Positions 8,016 through 15,879 of a DNA stretch of 17,848 nt are shown here, in pieces. This DNA is from Phycisphaerae bacterium (lineage in GTDB: Bacteria; Planctomycetota; Phycisphaerae; Phycisphaerales; Phycisphaeraceae), in the NCBI GenBank assembly GCA_002688155.1, contig NZCH01000081.1:1-17848 (forward strand), in the 5' to 3' direction. Position numbers and translations under genes: made by a program. How positions within the stretch are numbered: position 1 is the stretch's first letter; each line of letters opens with the position of its first letter. The notes below the pieces were generated by a model, which saw nothing but the letters and a program-made list of their open reading frames with translations, made no database searches and was not told the DNA's origin.

Positions 8016-8057
8016 GGCGCTGCCTCGAGCGCCCCGACCGGGGGCGGGCCTGTTTTT
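8016..8057 (+). promoter_or_regulatory. Two overlapping hairpins followed by a T-run, upstream of cdaA
   Basis: GGCGCT (8016-8021) pairs perfectly with AGCGCC (8028-8033). CGCCCC (8030-8035) pairs perfectly with GGGGCG (8041-8046) around a 5-base loop. The two stems share 8030-8033, so only one can form at a time. Five T residues follow at 8053-8057, after a 6-base gap. On the plus strand this looks like an attenuator (antiterminator/terminator pair) about 150 bases before cdaA. In GC-rich DNA such stems can arise by chance, and no plus-strand promoter upstream was identified. Confidence 0.3.
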
Positions 8058-8207
8058 GCCGACTGAGCATGGATGGCGTATAAGATGGGGCTGGAACAGG
8101 GGCTGACCGCTGTGCCTGCAGCCAACGGGACGATTCACATCCGCGGGCGCGGCTGATCGAGGTTCCGGGTCCGGCGTTTGCGATCAATACGTCATTAATC
8201 ATCCGCC

Positions 8208-9053
8208 ATGATCGAGCGACTCAGCCAGCTTCTGTTGCGCCTTCGAACCTACGACTGGTGGGTGATTCTGATTGAGATGGCGGTGATTTGGTCGGTCGTT
8301 TATTTGATCGTGCGCTTCCTGCGCGGAACGCGCGGCGCGGGCGTGCTCAAGGGCCTGGCGTTCGTGCTGACCATTGTCGTGTTTGCGACGTCGTTGATGC
8401 GAGGCGGCGAAATCTTCGCCCGGCTCAACGTGCTGTTTGAGGACTTTCTGGCGCCGGTTGCGATCCTCGCGGTGTTTCTGATTTTTCAGCCCGAACTTCG
8501 CCGGGCACTTACCCGGCTGGGAGAAGCCAGGTTGTTCGGCGGTGCGCAGCAGTTACGACGTGCACGCGTCATCGAGGAATTGCTCGGCGCGGTCGAATAC
8601 CTGAGCAAGAACAAAATTGGCGCACTCATCGCGATCGAGCGTAAGGTCGGCCTGGGGGGGATTATCGAGGCCGGCATTCGTTTGGACGCGGAGGTGTCCC
8701 GGGAACTCCTCAGTACGTTGTTCTGGCCCGGCAGCGCGCTGCACGACCTGGGCGTGGTGGTCCGGGGCGACCAGATCATTGCCGCGGGCGTGCAGTTTCC
8801 GCTTGCCGACGGCGAGGGCATCTCGCAGGAGCTGGGTTCGCGCCACCGATCAGCGATCGGCTTGTCACAGGAAGCCGATGGTTTGATTCTCGTCGTTTCG
8901 GAAGAGACCGGGATTATCAGTGTGGCTGAGCACGGCGCGTTGACGCGTGGCCTGGACATCGAATCACTGCGCACCGTGCTCGTGCGCGCGTTGGGCCAGG
9001 TGAAGATGCAGGACGAGGACCAGGAAGACGCCAGGTCCGCGAAGTCCGCGTGA
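8208..9053 (+). CDS. cdaA: Diadenylate cyclase CdaA (DisA_N domain membrane protein)
   Basis: Predicted membrane-anchored synthase of cyclic di-AMP from two ATP. The 281-residue product has three N-terminal membrane spans (about 17-37, 45-63 and 80-95), then the catalytic domain from about residue 100. Catalytic marks: FWPGSALHD ending at Asp180, GDQIIAAGVQFPLA, the ELGSRHRSAIG block with RHR at 212-214, and VSEETG (230-235). The DGA motif normally following the histidine (H-D-G-A) reads H-D-L-G: the catalytic Asp is kept but the next two residues differ. Spacing to the other motifs is unchanged. A polar tail of about 18 residues ends the protein. The start ATG at 8208 has no Shine-Dalgarno; an ATTAAT hexamer ends 8 bases upstream. 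The gene is followed after 9 bases by the ybbR-like gene, the usual CdaA partner, which supports the call. Activity with the altered motif is likely but unproven. Confidence 0.88.
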   Translation: MIERLSQLLLRLRTYDWWVILIEMAVIWSVVYLIVRFLRGTRGAGVLKGLAFVLTIVVFATSLMRGGEIFARLNVLFEDFLAPVAILAVFLIFQPELRRALTRLGEARLFGGAQQLRRARVIEELLGAVEYLSKNKIGALIAIERKVGLGGIIEAGIRLDAEVSRELLSTLFWPGSALHDLGVVVRGDQIIAAGVQFPLADGEGISQELGSRHRSAIGLSQEADGLILVVSEETGIISVAEHGALTRGLDIESLRTVLVRALGQVKMQDEDQEDARSAKSA

Positions 9054-9062
9054 GATCGGGAC

Positions 9063-10043
9063 ATGCGAAAGAAACTTGAAGTTTATCTAATCGTGACGTT
9101 GTTCACACTGTTGATCTGGCTTCTCGCGGAGCAGAACAATGTCGTGCGCGAGCAGATCCAGATCAGCGTGTGGATCAAGTCGCCGGCCAGCCAGCGACTG
9201 GTCATCGAGCCGGACACGCCGCGCACGGTGACTGTGTTGGTCAGTTGCTCCACGGGCCAGATTGCCGGGCTCAAGGAGCGGCTCAAGCAGCAGGTGCGCG
9301 AATTTGAACTTGAATACGACGGCGGCGCAAGCCAGCACCCGGTCGTGTACACGCGGTACCTGGAGCGCGATGATGTGTTCGAGCAGTTCGGCGCCACAAT
9401 CGAAAGTGTTGAGCCACCAACGCTCTCGCTCGAGGTCGAGCCTCTGGTGCAGGTAACGATGAAGGTTGCGATCGATTCGGGCGGCGTTGAAATCGCCGAG
9501 CCGGGTACGGACCCCGGGCAAGCAACGGTCGAGTTACCCAGCAGCGCCGCGCCACAGGCGAAAGAGGAGTCGCTGATCGTGCGGATCGACCCAACGGCTC
9601 CGAAATATGCCGGCGAGGGACCGCACACCGAGGTGGTCGAAATCGAACTGCCACTTCAGTTTTCCCCGCACAATGTGACGATCACGCCACGGACCGCGGC
9701 GGTGACGTTCAAGGTCCGTGAACTGACATCGGATCTGGAGGTGAAATCGATTCCGATCAATACTCGAATTCACATGTCCGCCGTCGGACGGTTTACCATC
9801 GAGCCGGCCGAGAACGATCGTGTGTTGAGGAGCCTGAAACTCACGGGCCCGCGCCAGGTCATGCAGAACATACGAGAGGCCCCCCTCGCGTCGGTTACCG
9901 CGTACATCGCGCTGACGCTTGCGCAACTGGAAGCGCCTGTGACCGCAGCGCCGGTGCTGTTGACGCTGCCGCCGGGCGTGAAGGTGGCCGACCAGTCGCA
10001 GACCGACATCGAGTTGACGATCACAGAGATCGAATCAAACTGA
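9063..10043 (+). CDS. ybbR: YbbR/CdaR-like membrane-anchored protein
   Basis: Predicted extracytoplasmic regulator of CdaA. The 326-residue product starts with a short positive stretch and one membrane helix (about residues 7-23, ending LLAEQN, a phrase common at this point in YbbR proteins). The rest is beta-rich with repeated patterns of about 85 residues (for instance ...PRTVTVLVSC..., ...PPTLSLEVEPLVQVTMKV..., ...PRTAAVTFKV...), as expected for YbbR repeats. About three repeats can be made out. No catalytic motif is seen, as expected. It follows cdaA by 9 bases and is surely co-transcribed. In Firmicutes glmM is often third in this operon. Here proA follows instead, after about 90 bases and with its own strong ribosome site. 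Confidence 0.82.
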   Translation: MRKKLEVYLIVTLFTLLIWLLAEQNNVVREQIQISVWIKSPASQRLVIEPDTPRTVTVLVSCSTGQIAGLKERLKQQVREFELEYDGGASQHPVVYTRYLERDDVFEQFGATIESVEPPTLSLEVEPLVQVTMKVAIDSGGVEIAEPGTDPGQATVELPSSAAPQAKEESLIVRIDPTAPKYAGEGPHTEVVEIELPLQFSPHNVTITPRTAAVTFKVRELTSDLEVKSIPINTRIHMSAVGRFTIEPAENDRVLRSLKLTGPRQVMQNIREAPLASVTAYIALTLAQLEAPVTAAPVLLTLPPGVKVADQSQTDIELTITEIESN

Positions 10044-10069
10044 TGCACGGCTGTTACTCGGGCAGCGTG

Positions 10070-10098
10070 TTGGCTCGCGACGATCGAGCGCATAACAT
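10070..10098 (+). promoter_or_regulatory. Weak candidate promoter for proA
   Basis: TTGGCT (10070-10075) and TAACAT (10093-10098) are 17 bases apart, each matching four of six consensus bases. They lie between ybbR and proA and would give a leader of about 30 bases that includes the strong Shine-Dalgarno. Confidence 0.25.
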
Positions 10099-10121
10099 GT
10101 GATCGACGATTAACCTGCGAT

Positions 10122-10127
10122 AAGGAG
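10122..10127 (+). promoter_or_regulatory. Strong Shine-Dalgarno that fixes the proA start
   Basis: AAGGAG ends 7 bases before the GTG at 10135 and only 1 base before an in-frame TTG at 10129. The spacing selects GTG 10135 as the start. This is the best Shine-Dalgarno in the window; most other genes here lack one. Confidence 0.75.
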
Positions 10128-10134
10128 TTTGTCC

Positions 10135-11442
10135 GTGACCCGCACCACCGCCGGATCAGGCACGGCTGTGCCCGTAAAACAGGCCGACGTCGGCGAATAC
10201 TGCCGACAACTGGCAACGTGCGCGCAGTCGGCGTCGCGGTCGCTTGCATCGGTTTCGGGCGCGGCGCGGGCTGCGGCCTTGCGCGGGATCGCGGACCTGA
10301 TCGACCACCGTGCCGATGAGATCGTCGACGCGAACGCGAAAGACCTTGTGGCGGCGGACGAAGTTGGTGTCAGTGAAGCGTTTAAGGGCAAGCTCATACT
10401 CGACACGGAGGGCGTGTCAAAAATGGCGATCGCCGTAAGGCAGATTGCCGAGCAGGTTGATCCCGTCGGCCAAATCATTGAAGGGTATGTGCTGCCCAGC
10501 GGTATCCGTCTTCAGAAGGTGCGGGTGCCGATCGGGGTGTTACTGATTATTTATGAGTCAAGGCCGAACGTGACGTCCGACGCAGCGGCGCTGTGCCTTA
10601 AAAGCGGCAACGCCGTGATTCTGCGCGGCGGTAAGGAGGCCGTGCACTCGAATGCGGCGATCGCGCGATGCGTGCGTGATGGGCTGGCCGATGCCGGGCT
10701 CGATGCCGATGCCGTGCAACTGGTGGAGACCACCGACCGGGTGGCCGTTGGTGAACTGCTGCGCCTGGAAGGACTGATCGACGTGTGCATACCGCGAGGC
10801 GGCGAATCGCTGATCCGCGCCGTGGTCGAGCAGGCGCACATCCCCGTGATCAAACATTACACGGGTAACTGCCACGTGTACGTCGACGAGTCTTGTGACG
10901 AGCAAATGGCGATGGATATTTGCGTCAACGCGAAGACGCAGCGCCCCGGCGTCTGCAATGCGGCCGAGACACTGTTGTTTCACAAGAGCACGGTTGATGC
11001 GGGCCTGATGCAGCGCATTTGTGTGACGCTGCGTGACCAGGGCGTTGAAGTCCGTGGTGATCAGGTTGTGCAACAGGCGGTTGATCACGCCGTCGCCGCG
11101 ACGGATGACGACTGGTACGCCGAGTTCCTTGATCTGGTCGTTGCGGTACGGGTCGTGGACGATATCGATCAGGCGATCGATCACATCAATACGTACGGTT
11201 CGCGACACACCGACGCGATCGTCACGAACGCATCGGTTTCGGCGGATCGGTTTGTACAGTGCGTGGACTCGGCGAACACGTTTGTGAACTGTTCGACACG
11301 GTTTTCCGACGGCGGCGAGTACGGATTGGGCGCTGAGATCGGCATCAGCACCGACAAGTTGCACGCGCGCGGCCCGATGGGCGCCGCCGACCTGACAACC
11401 TACAAGTGGGTCGCATACGGGAACGGGCAAGTACGCACGTAA
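10135..11442 (+). CDS. proA: Glutamate-5-semialdehyde dehydrogenase (gamma-glutamyl phosphate reductase)
   Basis: Second enzyme of proline synthesis, reducing gamma-glutamyl phosphate to glutamate semialdehyde with NADPH in the cytosol. The 435-residue product is close to the usual 415-430. Family marks: KVRVPIGVLLIIYESRPNVTSDAAALCLKSGNAVILRGGKE reading in short blocks (IYESRPNVT, GNAVILRGGKEA), IPRGGESLI, HYTGNCHVYVD, the nucleophile Cys274 in RPGVCNAAETLL, and the C-terminal CVDSANTFVNCSTRF and GAEIGIST blocks. GTG 10135 is chosen because of the AAGGAG at ideal distance. No proB (glutamate kinase) is in the window, so the two genes are unlinked or proB lies elsewhere. It converges on the lipoprotein gene with about 60 bases between them and no clear terminator hairpin. 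Confidence 0.95.
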   Translation: MTRTTAGSGTAVPVKQADVGEYCRQLATCAQSASRSLASVSGAARAAALRGIADLIDHRADEIVDANAKDLVAADEVGVSEAFKGKLILDTEGVSKMAIAVRQIAEQVDPVGQIIEGYVLPSGIRLQKVRVPIGVLLIIYESRPNVTSDAAALCLKSGNAVILRGGKEAVHSNAAIARCVRDGLADAGLDADAVQLVETTDRVAVGELLRLEGLIDVCIPRGGESLIRAVVEQAHIPVIKHYTGNCHVYVDESCDEQMAMDICVNAKTQRPGVCNAAETLLFHKSTVDAGLMQRICVTLRDQGVEVRGDQVVQQAVDHAVAATDDDWYAEFLDLVVAVRVVDDIDQAIDHINTYGSRHTDAIVTNASVSADRFVQCVDSANTFVNCSTRFSDGGEYGLGAEIGISTDKLHARGPMGAADLTTYKWVAYGNGQVRT

Positions 11443-11502
11443 CGCAACGCGGCATATTGACGGAATACATTTGCCTGGTCCGGCGAAGACAACACACGCT
11501 GA

Positions 11503-12858
11503 TTATTCTTCTGCCTCGTCCGTGTCCGATTCATGATGGAGATTGGGCTCGACCTCGAGTTCGATCGGCAATTCGTCGGCCTGGTCGACTGCGGATGGGC
11601 TTGCCGCGTGCTCAGCCGGTTGGCTGGCGGGCTGACTGGTGGCCGGCCGCGATGCGGGCGCCGACGTGGGTTGTGACGTCGCGAATGGAGTCACGGGTGC
11701 GGCCAAAGGCTGGTCGTCAACCGCATCGCCCTGAATATCCGTGTTGTCAGCGTCATCGATGATCGCTGCGTTTTGCGCTTCAAGGCGCAGTCGCTCCTTC
11801 TCGGCGTTCTCGAGCAGTTGCTCAAAAATCTCTTCAATAGACCGAATCATCGCCTGATCGATCGATTCGCTAAGGTCGGGGTAAATCGCCTTGGCCATTT
11901 GTGCGGCCACTTGCGGCAGTGAGGTCGATGGTTCGAGCGCCATTGGATCGTTGATGAGGTGAATCGCGTTGTCACGCACGGCGGGCACGTCGGGCAGGTC
12001 GCGGAATACATCCAGTCGATCGTCTGACATAAGCGATCCCAGCGGCTCGGCGCCGGGCATCATCAGGAGAATGACATCGGGCGCCATCTTCTTAACGGCG
12101 TCCGTGGCAATCAACCCGTCGGGATCCTTCTCTCGCCTCGCCACGTTGATGGCGATGTTCCAGTTCTCCAAAACATCATGAAACACCGTCCGCTTGCCCG
12201 CCGCAATCATTGCCGGAAGCGTCTGCGTCAGGACAAGGACGCGCTTGCGGACCTTATCTGTCGGCACGGCGGCAGCGAGTTCTGACAGGCGGATGTCGAA
12301 CTCTTTGCGCGCGTCCTGTGCTTCGAGCGGCAGGTCCAGCACGCCCGCCAGATTCGGCGTCACCGTTGTCGTGATTGGGACATCGGTAACCGGGTCGTAC
12401 TCGAATTCAAAAAACAGAATCTGCCGAATCTCCTGAACGGATTTGGGTGGCTTGAATGTTATTACCTGAAAGTTCGTCTGTGTGCCCAGTACGGCCAGGT
12501 TCACCGGCGGCTCAACTTCGTCGGACATGAGTAGAACATGCGTCGGCTTGGCGCGCAGAAGTTTTTCGGCGTCCGGATCGTTGGGTGTTCCGATGCGTTC
12601 GATGAATTCCGGCGCGGCAGTATCACCGGTGCCAACGGCGATCAGCAGATCGCTTTGCCCCATGTCAACGATTATCCTGGTCAGCGCCGGCGAAAATGAT
12701 ATGACGCGCATTTCGATGATCTGGTCGTCTTCCAGGTAATACGTGCCGTCATCACCGCATCCGATGACCAGCATCGCCGTCGCGAGCGCAAGAAAAAAAC
12801 GAGTCTGAATGCGCTGGACCCGCGCAATGCTCCGGCGACGTGCATCTCCTGTTTGCAT
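11503..12858 (-). CDS. Lipoprotein with periplasmic binding-protein (BtuF/FecB-type) fold and a disordered acidic tail
   Basis: Predicted membrane-anchored extracytoplasmic protein of 451 residues. An Arg-rich N-terminus and hydrophobic stretch end in a lipobox VIGC with Cys34 as the lipidation site. The body (about 46-325) matches the cobalamin/iron-siderophore binding-protein pattern: RVISFSPALTRIIVDMG, a strand with AVGTGD, a DAEKLLRAKPTHVLL block, and the second lobe with RVLVLTQT, VFHDVLENWN, and KMAPDVILLMMPGAEP. It is followed by a charged helical, coiled-coil-like stretch (about 334-364), then a Ser/Thr/Gln/Pro/Ala-rich linker with repeated SQP units (about 392-415) and an acidic tail ending DTDEAEE. 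Normal family members end after the fold. No permease or ATPase gene is adjacent. ATG 12858 is preferred over GTG 12876; neither has a clear Shine-Dalgarno. The gene lies 46 bases after a membrane-protein gene on the same strand. The ligand is unknown. Confidence 0.75.
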   Translation of the reverse strand: MQTGDARRRSIARVQRIQTRFFLALATAMLVIGCGDDGTYYLEDDQIIEMRVISFSPALTRIIVDMGQSDLLIAVGTGDTAAPEFIERIGTPNDPDAEKLLRAKPTHVLLMSDEVEPPVNLAVLGTQTNFQVITFKPPKSVQEIRQILFFEFEYDPVTDVPITTTVTPNLAGVLDLPLEAQDARKEFDIRLSELAAAVPTDKVRKRVLVLTQTLPAMIAAGKRTVFHDVLENWNIAINVARREKDPDGLIATDAVKKMAPDVILLMMPGAEPLGSLMSDDRLDVFRDLPDVPAVRDNAIHLINDPMALEPSTSLPQVAAQMAKAIYPDLSESIDQAMIRSIEEIFEQLLENAEKERLRLEAQNAAIIDDADNTDIQGDAVDDQPLAAPVTPFATSQPTSAPASRPATSQPASQPAEHAASPSAVDQADELPIELEVEPNLHHESDTDEAEE

Positions 12859-12904
12859 TGGCGCTATCGTAACCACAAAGACGCATCGGTCAATTCAGTA
12901 CCGA

Positions 12905-14239
12905 TCAGTGACCGGTTGCGTTGGATCCTGGTACGGGTTCGGCCTTGTCCGGGACCGCTGCGGCGGTGAGGGTGTCGTCGGGCGCGTCAAGATCGACGTC
13001 TTCGTACGGAATGCCGTCCGCAGCGCGGCGCAGCAGCAGGTAGATCCACGTCTGTGCGCATTGGTAATAGCTAACAGCGTACGCAGGCAGCAATCCGACG
13101 ATCAGGTACAGCCACAGCGACAGGAACCCGTGTACCGTCTTGCCCCACCCGTCGAGCGACTCAGGGTCTCCCAGGGGCTCAAACAGCGTTGCAAGCTGCG
13201 GGCTCGGGAATACCGGATCGAGCCGGTCCGACCACGCGCCTGCAAACCAGTGCGTCACAACCAGCGTGATGAAGATCACGACAAAAAGGAACGAATACGT
13301 GACGGCGCCATAGAGCAGCGACACGACGGTGTAGAAGAGCCAGCGCCACGGCCGACCCATCACGTAGTTGTACGCCCGGCTGATCGCGTCGAACGCGTCG
13401 GTGCCTTCCACGGCGATTGCAGGTTGCAACAGGTGCACGCCGCCCGTCAGGCCGATCAGGATGACCGCGATGATCACACCCCCCAAAAGCGCCAGCACGA
13501 ACAGGATCGCGCCGATGACGTCTAGAACGATGACGTTGAAGAAGACCCATCCCGTGACGGCGATGAGCAGGCCGACCAGCGCCACAAGGACAAGCGGTAT
13601 GAGTGGCGCGATAAGGCACGAAAACCCGCGCCGCCATTTAAGGAACCTCAGTGCGGCGGCGATTCCGATCGCATGGTCCCGTGTCGCGCCCAGCGCAGCG
13701 ATGCGCGCGATCGCGCCGCCGAACACCGCCCACAGCGCCAACTTCATGAGCCCGAACAGCGCGAGATAACACGGATGGGTTTTGAGCAGCCAACCCGGTA
13801 CGGTGATGATCATGTGTCGCAGTGCGCCGACGACCGTGTCCGAGTGGCCTGGCCGTCGGCCGATCAACTGACCGCCGCCGAAACGCAGATCCATCGCCGA
13901 ACTCACCAGTTTTTCAAAGCTGTCGCGCGTTTCAGACATCAGTTGCGCGAAGATGCCGGTGCGCTCAATATCGCCGGCCTCCAACTGGTAAGCGCGCCAC
14001 GCATCGAATTGGGCGCCGGTCATGCCCTCGTATACGGTGATTTCACTTGGATAGACGCGCGGGCCCCACATCACGTCCATGCCGTAACCGCCGACACACA
14101 GAAACATCACATAGGCCAGTGCCAGCAGGAGCTTCGGTGGGTGCATGGCCATCCAAAACGTGCCGAACAGCCGTGTCACCGGCAGCAGGCTGTGCCAGTC
14201 AATTTCATCGACCCGGACAGGTTGTGGTGATTCGGCCAT
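12905..14239 (-). CDS. Polytopic membrane protein of unknown function
   Basis: No characterised family recognised. The 444-residue product has about six strongly hydrophobic stretches: near residues 36-56, 158-182, 206-230, 233-265 (long, possibly two spans), 300-328 and 372-402. A soluble region of about 100 residues lies between the first two spans (about 57-157). A motif-like block at about 276-300 (AVEGTDAFDAISRAYNYVMGRP) precedes span five and looks like a conserved cytoplasmic element. The C-terminus is acidic and polar. No transporter signature, ATP-binding motif or catalytic triad is evident. The ATG at 14239 has a moderate AGGA 10 bases upstream. The lipoprotein gene follows on the same strand after 46 bases, so the two are probably co-expressed and may form an envelope complex (inference). 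The upstream phosphatase-fusion gene is 153 bases away. Confidence 0.72.
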   Translation of the reverse strand: MAESPQPVRVDEIDWHSLLPVTRLFGTFWMAMHPPKLLLALAYVMFLCVGGYGMDVMWGPRVYPSEITVYEGMTGAQFDAWRAYQLEAGDIERTGIFAQLMSETRDSFEKLVSSAMDLRFGGGQLIGRRPGHSDTVVGALRHMIITVPGWLLKTHPCYLALFGLMKLALWAVFGGAIARIAALGATRDHAIGIAAALRFLKWRRGFSCLIAPLIPLVLVALVGLLIAVTGWVFFNVIVLDVIGAILFVLALLGGVIIAVILIGLTGGVHLLQPAIAVEGTDAFDAISRAYNYVMGRPWRWLFYTVVSLLYGAVTYSFLFVVIFITLVVTHWFAGAWSDRLDPVFPSPQLATLFEPLGDPESLDGWGKTVHGFLSLWLYLIVGLLPAYAVSYYQCAQTWIYLLLRRAADGIPYEDVDLDAPDDTLTAAAVPDKAEPVPGSNATGH

Positions 14240-14392
14240 GATTGCTCGTCCTGTGAAGTTAACCCCTTACGCCTGGCTTCGCGGCGCGGTGACTTGGCGA
14301 TCCGCGACGCTGACACCAACCACATTACCAGATTGCCTTCCGCAGCAGATCGCACCAATGACGATCCTGTTCAGCAGTGTCGGTCGCGTCCT

Positions 14393-15571
14393 TCACGGCT
14401 GCTGCTCCTTGAGGCGAACTTCGAGTCGCCGCCGAATGAGTTCGGCGCACCGCTGGTAAGCCGTCAGGTCACGACCGATCGGATCGTCAATGTCGCCGTT
14501 GGGATCGAGCATCTGCAACTTGTCGCGCGCTTGCGGTGACATTTGTTCGATCGCGCGCAGATGGCCGGCGGTCATGCAGTAGATGACATCCGCCTCGTTG
14601 ATCAGGTCGGACGTGACCGGGCGTGACCGGTGTCGCGCCAAGTCCATGCCGAACCGCGCCATCGCATCGACGCTCTCGGCGCTGGCAGGCTGCCCCGACG
14701 CCGCGTACGTTCCCGCGGACTCGATCACGAAGCCTGCCGATGGCAGGTCCTCGGGCGCCACGTTGTATTGCTGTGCCAGCATCTGCGCCGCCAGTGCTTG
14801 TGCCATTGGTGAACGGCAGGTGTTGCCGCTGCAGACCATCAGGGCCGTCCAGCGCGTGAGTTTGCGAATAAACCGTTCGTCAAAGACGCCGTCGCGTTCG
14901 ACGGTCAGTTTCGTGCCCGCGGCGCCTTGGGCGATGCGTACGATGGTCGACGATTTGGCGTACTTGCACCGTCTGCCATCGATGATCACGGCGGCGGCGC
15001 CGCCGACGTATGCTGCCGCTTCGTCCGCGTCATGTGGCGCATCGGCACCTTTCGGGTTCGCGCTCGACGCGACCACGGGCCCCTGCACTGCGCCAAGCAC
15101 CGCTTGACCGGCGGCGTGGTCGGGACAGCGCAGGCCGATCGTGTTGCGGCTGTAAAGGCACGCGCGTAACCGTGCCGGGTCCGCGTCCGCGCCGCAAACA
15201 CTCTCAAGTTCGGCCGCAAGCGCGGCAACTTTTTGCTCGATAACCGAGTCGCTGACCTCAACCAGCAGCGTCACCGGACCGGGCAATGCTTTTCGCACCA
15301 GCCTGCGAAGCAGCGCGCTGTCATCGCTGACGTAACGCCACACCGCGTCACGGTCGGGAAGATGCACGGAGAATGGCTGCTCGGGCCGGCCCTTGAACGA
15401 TCGCAGCGCTTCCATGCCCGCAGCCGACGCCAAAGCCGCTCCGATCCCGTAAACCGTTTCGGTCGGAAACACGGCCAATTGGCCATCGTGCATCACCGAA
15501 CCGGCTTGATCCGCCGCTTCGGCGATCCCGCCGGCATCAATTGCCCTGATCGTCGTGACCTGCGTTGACAT
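14393..15571 (-). CDS. Fusion of threonylcarbamoyl-AMP synthase (TsaC/Sua5) and low-molecular-weight protein phosphatase (YwlE-like)
   Basis: Two enzymes in one 392-residue chain. Residues about 8-225 form a TsaC/Sua5/YrdC domain, which makes threonylcarbamoyl-AMP for tRNA t6A: FPTETVYGIGA (35-45), SFKGRPEQPFSV with Lys60 and Arg62, ALPGPVTLLV (95-104), TIGLRCPDH and SSANPKG (169-175). Residues about 241-392 form a low-molecular-weight phosphatase: the P-loop CSGNTCRS (247-254) with nucleophile Cys247 and Arg253, and the general-acid Asp-Pro in DIDDPIG (Asp363). Thr251 occupies the position known in YwlE to favour phosphoarginine; tyrosine phosphatases usually have Ile there. Bacillus carries the two as neighbouring genes ywlC and ywlE, so fusion is a natural step. 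Here the phosphatase takes the place of the usual C-terminal Sua5 domain. ATG 15571 gives the normal TsaC start; the frame is open to 15682 with alternatives at 15619 and 15598. Confidence 0.9.
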   Translation of the reverse strand: MSTQVTTIRAIDAGGIAEAADQAGSVMHDGQLAVFPTETVYGIGAALASAAGMEALRSFKGRPEQPFSVHLPDRDAVWRYVSDDSALLRRLVRKALPGPVTLLVEVSDSVIEQKVAALAAELESVCGADADPARLRACLYSRNTIGLRCPDHAAGQAVLGAVQGPVVASSANPKGADAPHDADEAAAYVGGAAAVIIDGRRCKYAKSSTIVRIAQGAAGTKLTVERDGVFDERFIRKLTRWTALMVCSGNTCRSPMAQALAAQMLAQQYNVAPEDLPSAGFVIESAGTYAASGQPASAESVDAMARFGMDLARHRSRPVTSDLINEADVIYCMTAGHLRAIEQMSPQARDKLQMLDPNGDIDDPIGRDLTAYQRCAELIRRRLEVRLKEQQP

Positions 15572-15606
15572 CAAGCCATTATCGAAGGGCGGCCCACGCA
15601 TGGCAA

Positions 15607-15879
15607 ATGTGCTTGACATGCGCGATTTTCCAGGCCCGCACCTGCGAAGGTGGTGCGGGGGTATCCGCGGCCTCGGATGCAATCGGTCACTACGAACATC
15701 ACGTCACGGTGCTAGCCAGTGTTCGAAATGCGGGCCTGGTCGCCACTGCGTAACGTCAGGTCCGCTGGCGGGATGATACCGAGGCCGGTCAACCGTTGTA
15801 TGTTGGCTGGCAGGTGCACGCCTTCCCCGGTGCAGACGACGACGCCTTTCCTGATACGGTAGATCAGCATGACAAGTGA
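15607..15879 (+). pseudogene. Possible gene remnant with an in-frame stop
   Basis: One frame runs from ATG 15607 to TGA 15877 and is broken once, by TAA at 15751-15753. Both sides look coding-like. Before the stop it reads ...AIGHYEHHVTVLASVRNAGLVATA, and after it RQVRWRDDTEAGQPLYVGWQ, then HAFPGADDD, a beta-sandwich-like alternation with normal amino-acid use. I do not recognise the family. The segment fills the gap between the phosphatase-fusion gene and the dehydratase gene, which otherwise holds only a hairpin and a candidate promoter. It could be a decayed gene, a sequencing error in a small gene, or chance. Confidence 0.3.
15635..15659 (+). repeat. Inverted repeat (8-bp perfect stem) in the 15572-15933 gap
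   Basis: CCCGCACC (15635-15642) pairs perfectly with GGTGCGGG (15652-15659). An alternative fold stacks CACCT/AGGTG on a GCGA tetraloop of the GNRA type with a 3-base bulge below. No T-run follows on either strand, so it is not a standard intrinsic terminator. It lies inside the possible gene remnant and may be incidental. The rest of this 362-base gap shows nothing further except the remnant and the promoter candidate near 15870-15897. Confidence 0.35.

Noticed and set aside
7979..8125. 49-residue extension of the MoxR protein
   Set aside because: The added residues are low-complexity with no family match, and the -10 box and hairpins fall inside it. ATG 7978 gives a standard MoxR N-terminus.
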